Position numbers and translations under genes: made by a program | Assembly: GCA_024226455.1 (NCBI GenBank) | Contig: JAAELR010000170.1 | Span: 1-42,723, forward strand | Direction of reading: 5' to 3' | DNA: 42,723 bases | DNA from: Paracoccaceae bacterium | GTDB taxonomy: Bacteria; Pseudomonadota; Alphaproteobacteria; Rhodobacterales; Rhodobacteraceae | In this document: piece after piece, positions 33,309 through 41,512 of the stretch | How positions within the stretch are numbered: position 1 is the stretch's first letter | Layout: each line of letters opens with the position of its first letter | The notes under the pieces: generated by a model | Told to the model about the DNA's origin: nothing | The model's input: only the letters and a program-made list of their open reading frames with translations | The model's database searches: none

Positions 33309-35530
33309 TGAGCCGCCTCGCGGAAGGTGGGCGCAACCGGCACGCCATCGGTCACGTATTCCTGTCCAACGACGATGATGTTGGCGGTTTCTCCCAGGCC
33401 GCTGACATAGATGCCGTCAAGCGTGTCGCGCAAAACCGCGACGGGAAGGAAGCCGGCGCGTTGCTGGTCGTCGACGATGCGCACGCCGAGCGCGCCGTCA
33501 TCGTCCAGCGTCAGCGCCGATTGCGGGATCAGGTGCCCCGGCAGACCGTCAGCTTCGATCACGATCTCGGCGGTTTGGCCGTCCCGGATCGAAAGGTCGG
33601 TATTGGGTACCGCGACCTCGACCCGGAAAGTGCGGGTGGCGGGGTCGGCCGAGCGGCTGAGGAAGGTCACCTTGCCCACCACCTGCCGCCCGGTGGCAAG
33701 CCGCGCACCGGCAATGGCGCCGTGGCGCACCTTGTCGACCTCGGTTTCCGGCACAAAGCCCACCAGCTTGATCGGGTCAAGCTGGATCACCGTGGCACAA
33801 AGTCCGCCGGGCTGCAGCAACGCGCCCAGTTCGGCGGTGTCCGATTCGAGCAGCCCGGCAAAGGGGGCGTGGATCTCCAGCCGTTCGATTTCCTTGTCGG
33901 CGGCGGCGACGGTGGCCTCGGCAGACTGGATGCCAGCCCGGGCACCCTCGATCTGGGAATTGGCCGACTGGATACCCGCCTTGGCGCCCTCCAGCGCCGA
34001 GACCGCAGTGATCACCCCGGCATCGGCGCTCTCTATTCCTGATCTGGCGGCCTCGACCGAGGCCTTGGACGTTTCGATCTGGCCCTTGGCGGTCTCGACG
34101 CCGGCCTTGGCGCCCTCGACCTGACCTTCGGCAGAGGCAACAGCGGCCTTGGCGCCCTCGACCTGACCCTCGGCAGAGACGACGGCGGCCTTGGCGCTTT
34201 CGACTTGACCCTTGGCCGATTGCACGGATGCCTTGGCGCTTTCTACCTGGCCCCTGGCGGATGCGATGGCGGCCTTGGCGCTTTCGACCTGGCCCTTGGC
34301 GGCCTGCACCGCGGCCAGCGAGCTTTCGACCTGGCCCTTGGCGGCCTGGACGGAAGCCTTGGCGCCCTCTACCTGGCCGATTGCGGCCTGCACGCTGGCA
34401 TGGGCACCCTTGAGGCGCGACATGGCGCTTTGCACACCGGCCCTGGCGCCTTCGAACTGCGACCTGGCCCCGTGAACCCCGGCGCGCGCGGTTTCGGCGG
34501 CGGCCTCTGCGGCGGCGACGCGGGTTTCAGAGGCATAGCCGGTCCTGGCCAGTTCGGTGGCGGCGTTGAGGTTCAACTCGGCCTCTACCAGCCTGGCTTC
34601 GGCCTCGGCAACGCGGGCCTCTGCCTCTGGCAGCCGCGATTTCGCCTCGACGAGGGCAGCCTCGGAGGCCGGCACGGCGGCGCGCGCCTCTGCCAGCCGG
34701 GCCTTGGCGGTGGGGATCGAGGCCTCTGCCTCTGCCAGCCGGGCCCTGGCGGTGGGGATCGAGGCTTCGGCCTCTGCCAGCCGGGCCCCGGCGGTGGGGA
34801 TCGAGGCTTCGGCCTCTGCCAGCCGTGCCTTGGCGGTGGGCACAGAGGCCTCTGCCTCTGCCAGTCGTGCCTCTGCGGTGGGGATCGATGCGACGGCTTC
34901 GGCCAGGCGGGCCCGTGCGGTGGGGATCGAGGCCAGCGCCTCTGCCAGCCGGGCCTCTGCTGTCGGGATCGAGGCGCGGGCCTCCAGCAGCCGGGCTTCT
35001 GCCGCGGGTACATTCGCCAGCGCCTCTGCCAGCCGCGCCTTGGCCTCGGGCACCCGGGCGCGGGCCTCGGCGATGCGGGCCTCGGCGGCGGGGACTGCGG
35101 CCAGCGCCTCTGCCAGTCGCGCTTCGGCCTCTGGCAGGCGCGACTTGGCCTCTGCCAGCCGGGCCATGGTCTCGTTCAGTGAAACTTCGCGGGTGCCGGG
35201 ATCGATGCTGCACAGCAATGCGCCGGCCTCGACGAAGGCGCCCTTGCGCAGTGGTTCCGAGATCACCGTGCCGGTGGTTTCGGCCCGCACATCGACCTGG
35301 CGCGCCGCCTCGGTTCGGCCGCGCACCAGCACGCCCTGCTCGATCTGCACCGCGGTCGACGCCAGCGCCACCACCGATACGCGGTCGCCAACCTCTTCTT
35401 GGGCAGTTTCGACAGGGGTTTCGGTGGCGGTTTCCCCGGCGGCGAAGGCGCGAACTGCTTCTCGTTCGAATACCAATAGATAAAGCGTGGTCGAGACCAG
35501 AAGGGCGGTCACGATGGAAAAGAAACGCAT
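33305..35530 (-). CDS. RND periplasmic adaptor with a 14+14-repeat helical hairpin
   Basis: The 741-aa membrane fusion protein starts at the ATG at 35528-35530, which has AGGGA upstream; another ATG lies at 35545. An N-terminal membrane anchor (FFSIVTALLVSTTLYLLVF) is followed by the first half of a lipoyl domain (VDVRAETTGTVISEPLRKG). A long helical hairpin comes next, then the second lipoyl half (IHAPFAGLLESDTAELG) and the beta-barrel and membrane-proximal domains. The ascending arm (about 123-318) consists of 14 copies of a 14-residue unit ARLAEAEASIPTAK with variants. The tip is ELARTGYASETRVAAAEA. The descending arm (about 348-543) is 14 copies of a unit like AKGQVESAKASVQS. Ordinary adaptors have arms several times shorter. 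Confidence 0.92.
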   Translation of the reverse strand: MRFFSIVTALLVSTTLYLLVFEREAVRAFAAGETATETPVETAQEEVGDRVSVVALASTAVQIEQGVLVRGRTEAARQVDVRAETTGTVISEPLRKGAFVEAGALLCSIDPGTREVSLNETMARLAEAKSRLPEAEARLAEALAAVPAAEARIAEARARVPEAKARLAEALANVPAAEARLLEARASIPTAEARLAEALASIPTARARLAEAVASIPTAEARLAEAEASVPTAKARLAEAEASIPTAGARLAEAEASIPTARARLAEAEASIPTAKARLAEARAAVPASEAALVEAKSRLPEAEARVAEAEARLVEAELNLNAATELARTGYASETRVAAAEAAAETARAGVHGARSQFEGARAGVQSAMSRLKGAHASVQAAIGQVEGAKASVQAAKGQVESSLAAVQAAKGQVESAKAAIASARGQVESAKASVQSAKGQVESAKAAVVSAEGQVEGAKAAVASAEGQVEGAKAGVETAKGQIETSKASVEAARSGIESADAGVITAVSALEGAKAGIQSANSQIEGARAGIQSAEATVAAADKEIERLEIHAPFAGLLESDTAELGALLQPGGLCATVIQLDPIKLVGFVPETEVDKVRHGAIAGARLATGRQVVGKVTFLSRSADPATRTFRVEVAVPNTDLSIRDGQTAEIVIEADGLPGHLIPQSALTLDDDGALGVRIVDDQQRAGFLPVAVLRDTLDGIYVSGLGETANIIVVGQEYVTDGVPVAPTFREAAQ
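33902..34489 (-). repeat. 42-bp tandem repeats, descending arm of the adaptor hairpin
   Basis: Fourteen consecutive 42-bp units encode 14 x 14 residues of the type AKASVQSAKGQVES, without proline. Neighbouring units are often close at DNA level (recurring CTTGGCGGCCTGG- and TCGACCTGGCCCTTGGC-like strings on the plus strand), which suggests expansion by unequal recombination or slippage. Confidence 0.85.
34577..35164 (-). repeat. 42-bp tandem repeats, ascending arm of the adaptor hairpin
   Basis: Fourteen consecutive 42-bp units encode ARLAEAEASIPTAK-type peptides. Thirteen carry a proline at position 11; the last unit, next to the hairpin tip, does not. The central units are nearly identical at DNA level, pointing to recent duplication. 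The copy number equals that of the descending arm. Confidence 0.88.
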
Positions 35531-35625
35531 TGTCGGTCCCTGCATATAACAATGGGCTCAGCGCGCACCGTTTCTGGCCAGATAGTCGCACTTTGGGCAT
35601 CTGCAAGGGACAGACCGGAAAAACG

Positions 35626-35638
35626 CTGAACCGTTCAG
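35626..35638. promoter_or_regulatory. CTGAAC-c-GTTCAG palindrome in the efflux/yfgM divergent region
   Basis: A perfect 6-bp inverted repeat around one base lies in the 227-bp region between the adaptor start (35530) and yfgM (35758). Symmetric sites of this size are typical for TetR-like repressors that control RND pumps, but no regulator gene is present in the window. Which of the two divergent promoters it would affect is unclear. Confidence 0.4.
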
Positions 35639-35757
35639 TTCAAATTAAACTTTTGCGGGGTGGCGTGCAAGCCGCCGCGCCGCAGTGTCGGTGCATGCCC
35701 TTGGCAAGGGGAATTGCTTGCGTGTAAGAGAGGCGCAAAGCCGGTTGGAGAACGACG

Positions 35758-36411
35758 TTGAGCGAGACAGACAGCTTTATCGAGGAAGTCACCGAGGAAG
35801 TCCGGCGCGACAAGCTTTTCGGCTATATCAAACGCTATGGCTGGATCGCGATCCTGCTGGTCCTGCTGCTGGTTGGCGGGGCTGCCTATAACGAGTGGAG
35901 CAAGGCCAGCGCCCGCGCCGACGCCGAGGCGCGCGGCGATGCGATACTGGCCGCGATGGAGGCCGACGACAGCGGGGCGCGTGCCGCGGCGCTGGCCGGG
36001 CTTGAGGTGACTGGCGGCACCGCGCCGGTGGTGGCGATGCTGCTTTCGACAGAGGCCGGGGCGGCAGAGGACGGCGAAGCCGCCGCCAGGGCGCTGCGTT
36101 CGGTTGCCGACGATGCCGGGCAGCCGGTGGTGTACCGCGATCTTGCGGCGCTCAAGCTGGTGATCCTGACCGCCGCCGATACTGCCCCGGCAGACCGTAT
36201 AGCGGCGCTGCAACCGCTGGCCGAGGCAGGCAGCGCGTTCCGGGTTCTGGCTGAAGAGCAGATGGCGCTGGCCGAGATCGAACAGGGCGACCGCGAGGCC
36301 GCGTTGAAGCGCCTCAGGGCGCTGACCGAAGATACCGAGGCAAGCCAGGGCTTGCGTCAGAGGGTCTCTCAGTTGATTGTGGCGCTGGGGGGCTATACGG
36401 ATCCGGCCTGA
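35758..36411 (+). CDS. YfgM-like tetratricopeptide membrane protein
   Basis: The 217-aa protein has the YfgM (UPF0070) layout: a conserved acidic N terminus (SFIEEVTEEVRRDKLFGYIKRYG), one transmembrane helix at about 29-45 (WIAILLVLLLVGGAAYNEW), then an alanine-rich periplasmic TPR-like helical domain. In enterobacteria YfgM associates with the translocon-linked chaperone PpiD. The start is a TTG at 35758, supported by GGAG 7 bp upstream and by family conservation beginning right there; no ATG fits. It leads the yfgM-bamB-der block, an arrangement conserved across Proteobacteria. Confidence 0.88.
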   Translation: MSETDSFIEEVTEEVRRDKLFGYIKRYGWIAILLVLLLVGGAAYNEWSKASARADAEARGDAILAAMEADDSGARAAALAGLEVTGGTAPVVAMLLSTEAGAAEDGEAAARALRSVADDAGQPVVYRDLAALKLVILTAADTAPADRIAALQPLAEAGSAFRVLAEEQMALAEIEQGDREAALKRLRALTEDTEASQGLRQRVSQLIVALGGYTDPA

Positions 36412-36484
36412 GCCTGAAAGGGTCGGGGCGGGTTTGCCAACAAAGTCAGTAGTTTGACCTGACGGGTAGGAAGGGGCGCGAGCC

Positions 36485-37813
36485 GTGAACATGTCCAAGG
36501 CCTTGGGGATTCTGGGTGGCATAGCCGTTTTGGCGGGCTGCGCCGATAAAGAGGTGATCCTGCATGGAGAGCGTCTGGCGGTGCGTGCCCCGCTTTTTGC
36601 TGAAGCCGCCGATCCGGGCGCGGGCGAGGCAACGGTGTCGCTCGACACCGCGTTTCGGGCGCCGGCCACCGTGGCCAATGCCGCATGGACGCATACTTCG
36701 GGCACCGCGGCGCACCTACCGGGGCACCCGGCCTTCACAGCAGCGCCACAGCTGATCTGGACCGCCAGTATCGGCCACGGCAACACCCGCAAGTTCCGCA
36801 TCACATCCGACCCGGTGGTGTCGGACGGGCGGGTCTATGCCATGGACAGCCAGTCGACGGTGACGGCGGTGACCACAGCCGGGCAGACCTTGTGGAGCGT
36901 GAACCTGACCCCGCCTGAAGAGCGCAGCAAGGACGCCTCTGGCGGCGGGCTGGCCGTGGCGGGTGGCAAGGTCTTTGCCACCACGGCCTTCGGAGAGGTG
37001 GTGGCGATGGATGGCGCGACCGGGGCGGAGATCTGGCGGCAGGCCATCGAGGCGCCGGCGACCAGCAGCCCGACCGTGTCTGGCGGTCTGGTCTATGTGG
37101 TGGGGCGCGACAACCGCGCCTGGGCCATCGACGCCGGCGACGGTCGGGTGCGCTGGCAATTGCCGGGCACGCCCAGCGTATCGGGCATGGTCGGTGGCGC
37201 CGGGCCTGCGGTGACCGACCAGGTGGCGATCTTCCCTTTCGGTTCGGGTGAGCTGGTGGCTGCCCTGCGCCAGGGCGGCGTGCGGCTTTGGGGCTCTGCG
37301 GTTTCGGGTCGGCGCGCGGGGCGGGCCTATGCCAACATCTCTGACATAACCGCCGACCCGGTGATCGTCGGCGACGTGATCTATACCGGCAACCAGTCGG
37401 GCCGCGCCGTGGCGCTCAGCCTGCGCTCGGGCGAGCGGATCTGGACCGCGCGCGAGGGCGCTTACGGGCCGGTCTCGGTGGCGGGCAATTCGGTCTTCAT
37501 GATCTCGGACCAGAACGAGCTGATCCGGCTTGACGCCGAGACCGGCGAAAAGATCTGGGGCAATGAACTGCGGTACTACAAGCGCGAGAAGGCGCGGCGG
37601 ACAAAGGCGATCTTTGCGCATTACGGCCCCGTGCTGGCCGGTGGCAGCCTGTGGGTCGCCTCGGATGACGGCACGCTGAACGCCTTCGACCCGGCAACCG
37701 GCGCTGCGCGCGCCAGCGTTGACCTGCCCGGCGGTGCTGCCAGTTCGATGGCCGTGGCGGGTGGCACGATGTACGTGATCTCTGGCCGCGGCAAGCTTCA
37801 CGCTTTCCGTTAG
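36485..37813 (+). CDS. bamB: outer membrane assembly lipoprotein BamB
   Basis: BamB is the beta-propeller lipoprotein of the BAM complex that folds outer-membrane proteins. The 442-aa product has a lipoprotein signal with lipobox LAGC (Cys about 19) and repeated propeller blades with the PQQ-like pattern (VYAMDSQSTVTAV, VVAMDGATGAEIW, AWAIDAGDGRVRW, LIRLDAETGEKIWG, LNAFDPATG). A GTG at 36485 with AAGGGG at good spacing competes with an ATG at 36491; the difference is two residues. It sits between yfgM and der. Confidence 0.93.
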   Translation: MNMSKALGILGGIAVLAGCADKEVILHGERLAVRAPLFAEAADPGAGEATVSLDTAFRAPATVANAAWTHTSGTAAHLPGHPAFTAAPQLIWTASIGHGNTRKFRITSDPVVSDGRVYAMDSQSTVTAVTTAGQTLWSVNLTPPEERSKDASGGGLAVAGGKVFATTAFGEVVAMDGATGAEIWRQAIEAPATSSPTVSGGLVYVVGRDNRAWAIDAGDGRVRWQLPGTPSVSGMVGGAGPAVTDQVAIFPFGSGELVAALRQGGVRLWGSAVSGRRAGRAYANISDITADPVIVGDVIYTGNQSGRAVALSLRSGERIWTAREGAYGPVSVAGNSVFMISDQNELIRLDAETGEKIWGNELRYYKREKARRTKAIFAHYGPVLAGGSLWVASDDGTLNAFDPATGAARASVDLPGGAASSMAVAGGTMYVISGRGKLHAFR

Positions 37814-37862
37814 GCTGAAACCGGTGTAGTAGGCGCGTTCGCATCGCTTCGGAGCGCGCGCC

Positions 37863-39320
37863 ATGTCCTTTACCCTCGCCATTGTCGGGCGGCCCAATGT
37901 GGGCAAGTCGACGCTGTTCAACCGCCTGGTAGGCAAGCGCCTGGCGCTGGTCGACAACCAGCCCGGTGTTACCCGGGACCTGCGCGAGGGCGCGGCGCGG
38001 CTGGGTGATCTGCGCTTCACCGTGATAGATACCGCGGGGCTGGAGCAGGCCTCGGACCAGAGCCTGCAGGGCCGGATGCGCAAGCTGACCGAGCGCGCCG
38101 TGGATATGGCCGATATCTGCCTTTTCGTGATCGACGCCCGCGCTGGCGTGCTGCCAGCCGACGAGATCTTTGCCGACATCCTGCGCCGCAGGTCGGCGCA
38201 TGTTATCCTGGCCGCCAACAAGGCCGAAGGGTCGGCGGCCGATGCCGGCGTGATCGAGGCCTATGGGCTTGGGCTGGGAGAGCCCATCCGGCTGTCGGCC
38301 GAGCATGGCGAGGGTCTGAGCGATCTCTACTCCCAGCTTGCTCCGCTGGCCGATGGCTTTGCCGAGCGTGCCGCCGAACTGGAGCCGGAAACCGATGTCG
38401 ATATCGGCGACGAAACCGGCGACGAAACCGGCGATGAGGGACCGAAGAGGCCGCTGCAGATCGCTGTTGTCGGGCGGCCCAATGCCGGCAAGTCGACCCT
38501 GATCAACCGGATTGTCGGCGAGGACAGGCTGCTCACCGGCCCCGAGGCCGGCATCACCCGCGACGCCATCAGCCTGCTGGCCGACTGGGACGGCACGCCG
38601 ATGCGCATCTTCGACACTGCGGGTATGCGCAAGAAGGCCCGGGTGCAGGACAAGGTCGAAAAGTTGTCGGTCGCCGACGGGTTGCGTGCGGTCAAGTTCG
38701 CCGAGGTGGTGGTAGTCCTGCTCGATGCCGCGATCCCGTTCGAGCAGCAGGATCTGCGCATCGCTGATCTGGCAGAGCGCGAGGGCCGCGCGGTCGTGGT
38801 GGCAGTGAACAAGTGGGATGCCGAGCCGGAAAAGCAGGCCAAGCTGGCGGAGTTGAAAGAGGCATTCGAGCGGCTTTTGCCCCAGCTTCGCGGTGCGCCG
38901 CTGGTGACGGTGTCGGCGCTGACGGGCCGCGGGCTCGACCGGCTGCATGCCGCGGTTGTGAAAGCGCACGAGGTCTGGAATCGCAGGGTGCCGACGGCGC
39001 GGCTGAACCAGTGGCTGACCGGCATGCTGGAGGCGCACCCGCCACCGGCACCGGGTGGGCGCCGCATCAAGCTGCGCTACATGACCCAGGCCAAGACCCG
39101 GCCGCCGGGCTTCGTGGTGATGTGTTCGCATCCCGACAAGGTTCCGGCGAGTTATTCACGTTACTTGGTCAACGGACTGCGCGACGACTTCGACATGCCC
39201 GGCACACCGGTTCGGCTGCACATGCGCAGTCAGGCGGACAAGAACCCCTACAAGGACCGCAAGAAATCGACGCCGTCGCGGCTACGCAAGCATCTGGGCA
39301 AGAAGCCCCACGGCAGCTAG
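37863..39320 (+). CDS. der: ribosome biogenesis GTPase Der
   Basis: Der (EngA) has two GTPase domains and a KH-like domain and helps assemble the 50S subunit. The 485-aa product shows G1 motifs GRPNVGKST (residues 8-16) and GRPNAGKST (about 204-212), DTAGLE and DTAGMR switch regions, NKWD in the second domain, and the C-terminal KH-like part ending [18 protein letters not shown]. An acidic linker ([14 protein letters not shown]) joins the two G domains. A short GGCCC-cggt-GGGCC hairpin immediately after the stop (39321-39334) may end the transcript. Confidence 0.97.
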   Translation: MSFTLAIVGRPNVGKSTLFNRLVGKRLALVDNQPGVTRDLREGAARLGDLRFTVIDTAGLEQASDQSLQGRMRKLTERAVDMADICLFVIDARAGVLPADEIFADILRRRSAHVILAANKAEGSAADAGVIEAYGLGLGEPIRLSAEHGEGLSDLYSQLAPLADGFAERAAELEPETDVDIGDETGDETGDEGPKRPLQIAVVGRPNAGKSTLINRIVGEDRLLTGPEAGITRDAISLLADWDGTPMRIFDTAGMRKKARVQDKVEKLSVADGLRAVKFAEVVVVLLDAAIPFEQQDLRIADLAEREGRAVVVAVNKWDAEPEKQAKLAELKEAFERLLPQLRGAPLVTVSALTGRGLDRLHAAVVKAHEVWNRRVPTARLNQWLTGMLEAHPPPAPGGRRIKLRYMTQAKTRPPGFVVMCSHPDKVPASYSRYLVNGLRDDFDMPGTPVRLHMRSQADKNPYKDRKKSTPSRLRKHLGKKPHGS

Positions 39321-39467
39321 GGCCCCGGTGGGCCACGCTTTGGCGGGGTCCGTTCTTTCGGGTTGCTGGACAAGCCGCAGGGAATTCGGGTTAATGGAAT
39401 ATGAGAACCGGCGCCGGTCCATGGTGGTTTTTCGCCATGGTGCGCCACAGGCCAGACAGTGAGCGTC

Positions 39468-40463
39468 ATGGAAATCCGCGAATACCTCAAATCCTATACC
39501 GTCAAGGACAACCGCATTGCGAGCTTAAGCTATTTCGGCACGTTTGCTGTGTTCTTCACCGCGCTCTGGGCCGCCGTCACGCTGGTCGAAGCAGGGTACT
39601 GGTGGGCTTCGGTGCCCTTTGTCGTGCTGATCACCTTCGGCCTTGCCCGGCTCTATGTGGTCCAACATGACTGCGGGCACCATTCGCTGTTCAGAACAAA
39701 GTGGCACAACGATCTGGCGGGTTATGTCCTGTCACCGTTCACCTTCGCCCCCTATCGGGCGATGCAGTACAATCATAACATGCACCACGCCTATCTGGGC
39801 AATCTCGAACATCGCGAGACCACCGAGATCCACACCATGACCCTGCGTGAGTGGCAGCAGGCCACGCGCGCCGAGCGTCTGCAGTACAGGCTATACCGCA
39901 ACCCGTTCATCCTGCTGCCCCTGGGCGGGCTTTTTACCTATTTCATCGCCTACCGCTGGCCGCGCAACGCCGCCCGGGTCGGCGCGGCGGGCATTGTCGC
40001 CCATAACCTGATGCTGCTGGCCTGGCTCTGGGTGCTCTACCTGCTGGCTGGCTGGATCGGGCTGGCGGTGCTGGCCATCGGCGCGGTGATCGCCTCTGTT
40101 ATCGGGGTCTTCATGGTGTTCTTGCAGCACAACTTCGAGGGCACCTACTGGGACCGCAAGCCGGAGCTTGATTTTCGCAAGGCCACGCTGCAGGGCTCAT
40201 CCTGCCTTGATCTGGGGCATTGGTGGGATATCGGCACCGGCAACATCGCCTATCACGACATCCACCATTTCATGCCGACGATCCCCTGCTACCGGTTGCG
40301 CCAGGCGCATCACGGGATGCCGGCGGAGTTGGCGGCGCGGCAGCGGCGGATCAAGTGGCCCGAGGCGCTCGGCAGTTTCCGCCTGAAGCTTTGGGATGAA
40401 GAAAACCAGCGCCTGGTGCCGTTTCCGAGAGATTCGCGCGGCCAGGCGGCTTCGGCCACGTAG
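39468..40463 (+). CDS. membrane fatty-acid desaturase
   Basis: The 331-aa di-iron membrane enzyme has the three histidine boxes of acyl-lipid desaturases: HDCGHHS, HNMHH and DIHHF. The pattern of paired helices between them is also as expected (around 25-60 and 145-215). It would insert a double bond into membrane-lipid acyl chains; regiochemistry cannot be told. The ATG at 39468 is preferred, with a GTG at 39459 as an alternative three codons upstream. It follows der after about 150 bp. An inverted repeat (40517-40548) lies beyond its stop. Confidence 0.92.
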   Translation: MEIREYLKSYTVKDNRIASLSYFGTFAVFFTALWAAVTLVEAGYWWASVPFVVLITFGLARLYVVQHDCGHHSLFRTKWHNDLAGYVLSPFTFAPYRAMQYNHNMHHAYLGNLEHRETTEIHTMTLREWQQATRAERLQYRLYRNPFILLPLGGLFTYFIAYRWPRNAARVGAAGIVAHNLMLLAWLWVLYLLAGWIGLAVLAIGAVIASVIGVFMVFLQHNFEGTYWDRKPELDFRKATLQGSSCLDLGHWWDIGTGNIAYHDIHHFMPTIPCYRLRQAHHGMPAELAARQRRIKWPEALGSFRLKLWDEENQRLVPFPRDSRGQAASAT

Positions 40464-40516
40464 CCAGAACCCGGCGTTGCCGGTTCCGGGTCAATATCGG
40501 CAAGACCACGGGCGGT

Positions 40517-40548
40517 GTTTCGCAGACGCCTGCCGCAGCCTGCGAAAC
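40517..40548. terminator. 9-bp inverted repeat downstream of the desaturase, possible terminator
   Basis: GTTTCGCAG at 40517-40525 pairs with CTGCGAAAC at 40540-40548 across a 14-base loop, followed on the plus strand by the moderately T-rich GCATTGTTTCCTT. It lies 54 bp past the desaturase stop and 65 bp before a small ORF. A second symmetry, ACCCGG/CCGGGT, lies closer to the stop (about 40470-40493). Either could end the desaturase transcript. Confidence 0.45.
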
Positions 40549-40612
40549 GCATTGTTTCCTTGGGTCGCCGTTAAGAGACCGCTAACCATATCGCGTCAAC
40601 TTGGGGGCTGAC

Positions 40613-40723
40613 ATGATACAATTCCAGATGCGCACACGTACGCGGCGCTTTGTACCGCGCTATCACCTTCTTGAGATCGGCTTTTTCGTCGTCATCATCA
40701 CCGCGATGTCGCTGGCGGGGTGA
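40613..40723 (+). CDS. 36-aa single-helix membrane peptide, putative
   Basis: ATG at 40613 with a G-rich Shine-Dalgarno region (TTGGGGGCTG) just upstream opens a 36-codon frame. It starts MIQFQMRTRTRRFVPRYH, strongly basic, followed by LLEIGFFVVIITAMSLAG, an uninterrupted hydrophobic helix of 18 residues. The charge distribution predicts N-in, C-out insertion. I know no family for it, but the start signal and clean basic-plus-helix design argue for a real small membrane protein. It is isolated between the desaturase and the convergent ccmG gene. Confidence 0.45.
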   Translation: MIQFQMRTRTRRFVPRYHLLEIGFFVVIITAMSLAG

Positions 40724-40745
40724 TCGGCGGATCGGCGGATCGGCT
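40722..40745. repeat. three-copy 8-bp tandem repeat (GATCGGCG)
   Basis: Two copies of GATCGGCG and one of GATCGGCT follow each other, beginning within the stop codon of the small ORF; a further GATC follows. A simple slippage repeat is the easiest reading. The rest of the gap to 40833 holds only GGCGCCG-ct-CGGCGCC (40819-40834), a hairpin at the ccmG stop with no T run. Confidence 0.7.
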
Positions 40746-40833
40746 GATCCCAAACCCGCAACGACCGACGTCCTCGGTATCTCGGCGCAATAGCGTCGGC
40801 GGTGGACCTGCGCTGGCGGGCGCCGCTCGGCGC

Positions 40834-41361
40834 CTACTTCGCCGCCTGCTCCATCGCCGGGCGCAATTTGTCGGCTAGGACGCGGTTGGTGAGCGGACCG
40901 GCGATCCGCAGCAGAACCGTGCCGTCGCCGTCGATCAGGAATGTTTCGGGTAGACCGTAGACTCCCCAGTCGATCGACTGGCGCTTGTTGCCGTCGTAGA
41001 TCAGCGCCTTGAACGGGTTGCCCAGGTCGTCGAGGAAATCGAGAGCGTCAGCGGGTTTGACATCTTGATTCACACCGTAGATTGGCAGGTCGTTGGCCAA
41101 CTTGATCAACGTAGGGTGCTCGGCGCGGCAGGGCGGGCACCAACTTGCCCAGAAATTGACCAGCTTCAGCCCGGGCTCTTCCAGAGCGGCTCGGTCGAAG
41201 CTTGACAGCGACCCAACCGGCGTGGCGGCCAACCCAGGTGCCTGCCTGCCGATGAAGGTCGAGGGCAGCGCCCTTGGGTCGCTGCGGTTCATGCCGACAA
41301 AGAACAGCACCGCGAGCCCGGCGAAGATCACGGGCGGCAGGATCATCATCGGTTTAACCAT
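40834..41361 (-). CDS. ccmG: thiol:disulfide interchange protein CcmG (DsbE)
   Basis: CcmG is a membrane-tethered thioredoxin that keeps apocytochrome c cysteines reduced for heme attachment. The 175-aa product has an N-terminal anchor (ILPPVIFAGLAVLFFVGM), the redox motif Trp74-Cys75-Pro-Pro-Cys78, and the family-typical GVYGLPETFLIDGDG with the cis-proline. It overlaps ccmD by 8 bp and ends in a short GC-rich palindrome. Confidence 0.95.
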   Translation of the reverse strand: MVKPMMILPPVIFAGLAVLFFVGMNRSDPRALPSTFIGRQAPGLAATPVGSLSSFDRAALEEPGLKLVNFWASWCPPCRAEHPTLIKLANDLPIYGVNQDVKPADALDFLDDLGNPFKALIYDGNKRQSIDWGVYGLPETFLIDGDGTVLLRIAGPLTNRVLADKLRPAMEQAAK

Positions 41362-41512
41362 TGCGCTGCCGCCTTGCCTCTGCCGCGTCGAGCTTGCGTT
41401 TCATGCGGCGCGATTTCCACAGGCTTTGCAGGATCAGCCACGCCAGCAGCCCCAGGCTGATCCCGTAGGCGCTCAGAACGGTGGCGGCGTATTTGCCAAG
41501 CTCAGGCATCAT
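41354..41512 (-). CDS. ccmD: heme exporter protein CcmD
   Basis: This 52-aa protein (MMPELGKYAATVLSAYGISL, then a hydrophobic helix, then KSRRMKRKLDAAEARRQ) has the size, single helix and basic cytosolic tail of CcmD, which holds CcmE in the CcmABC heme-release complex. Its ATG overlaps the ccmC stop (ATGA) and its end overlaps ccmG by 8 bp. Position and topology, more than sequence motifs, secure the call. Confidence 0.9.
   Translation of the reverse strand: MMPELGKYAATVLSAYGISLGLLAWLILQSLWKSRRMKRKLDAAEARRQRNG

Noticed and set aside
34205-35483. Long plus-strand ORFs (up to 325 codons) antisense to the adaptor gene
   Set aside because: They arise because the 42-bp repeats lack stop codons on both strands. 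The minus-strand frame has the complete adaptor domain order and start signals.
40722-40745. GATCGGCG tandem repeat as an iteron or CRISPR-like array
   Set aside because: Only three 8-bp units without spacers and without any replication or cas gene nearby; slippage explains it.
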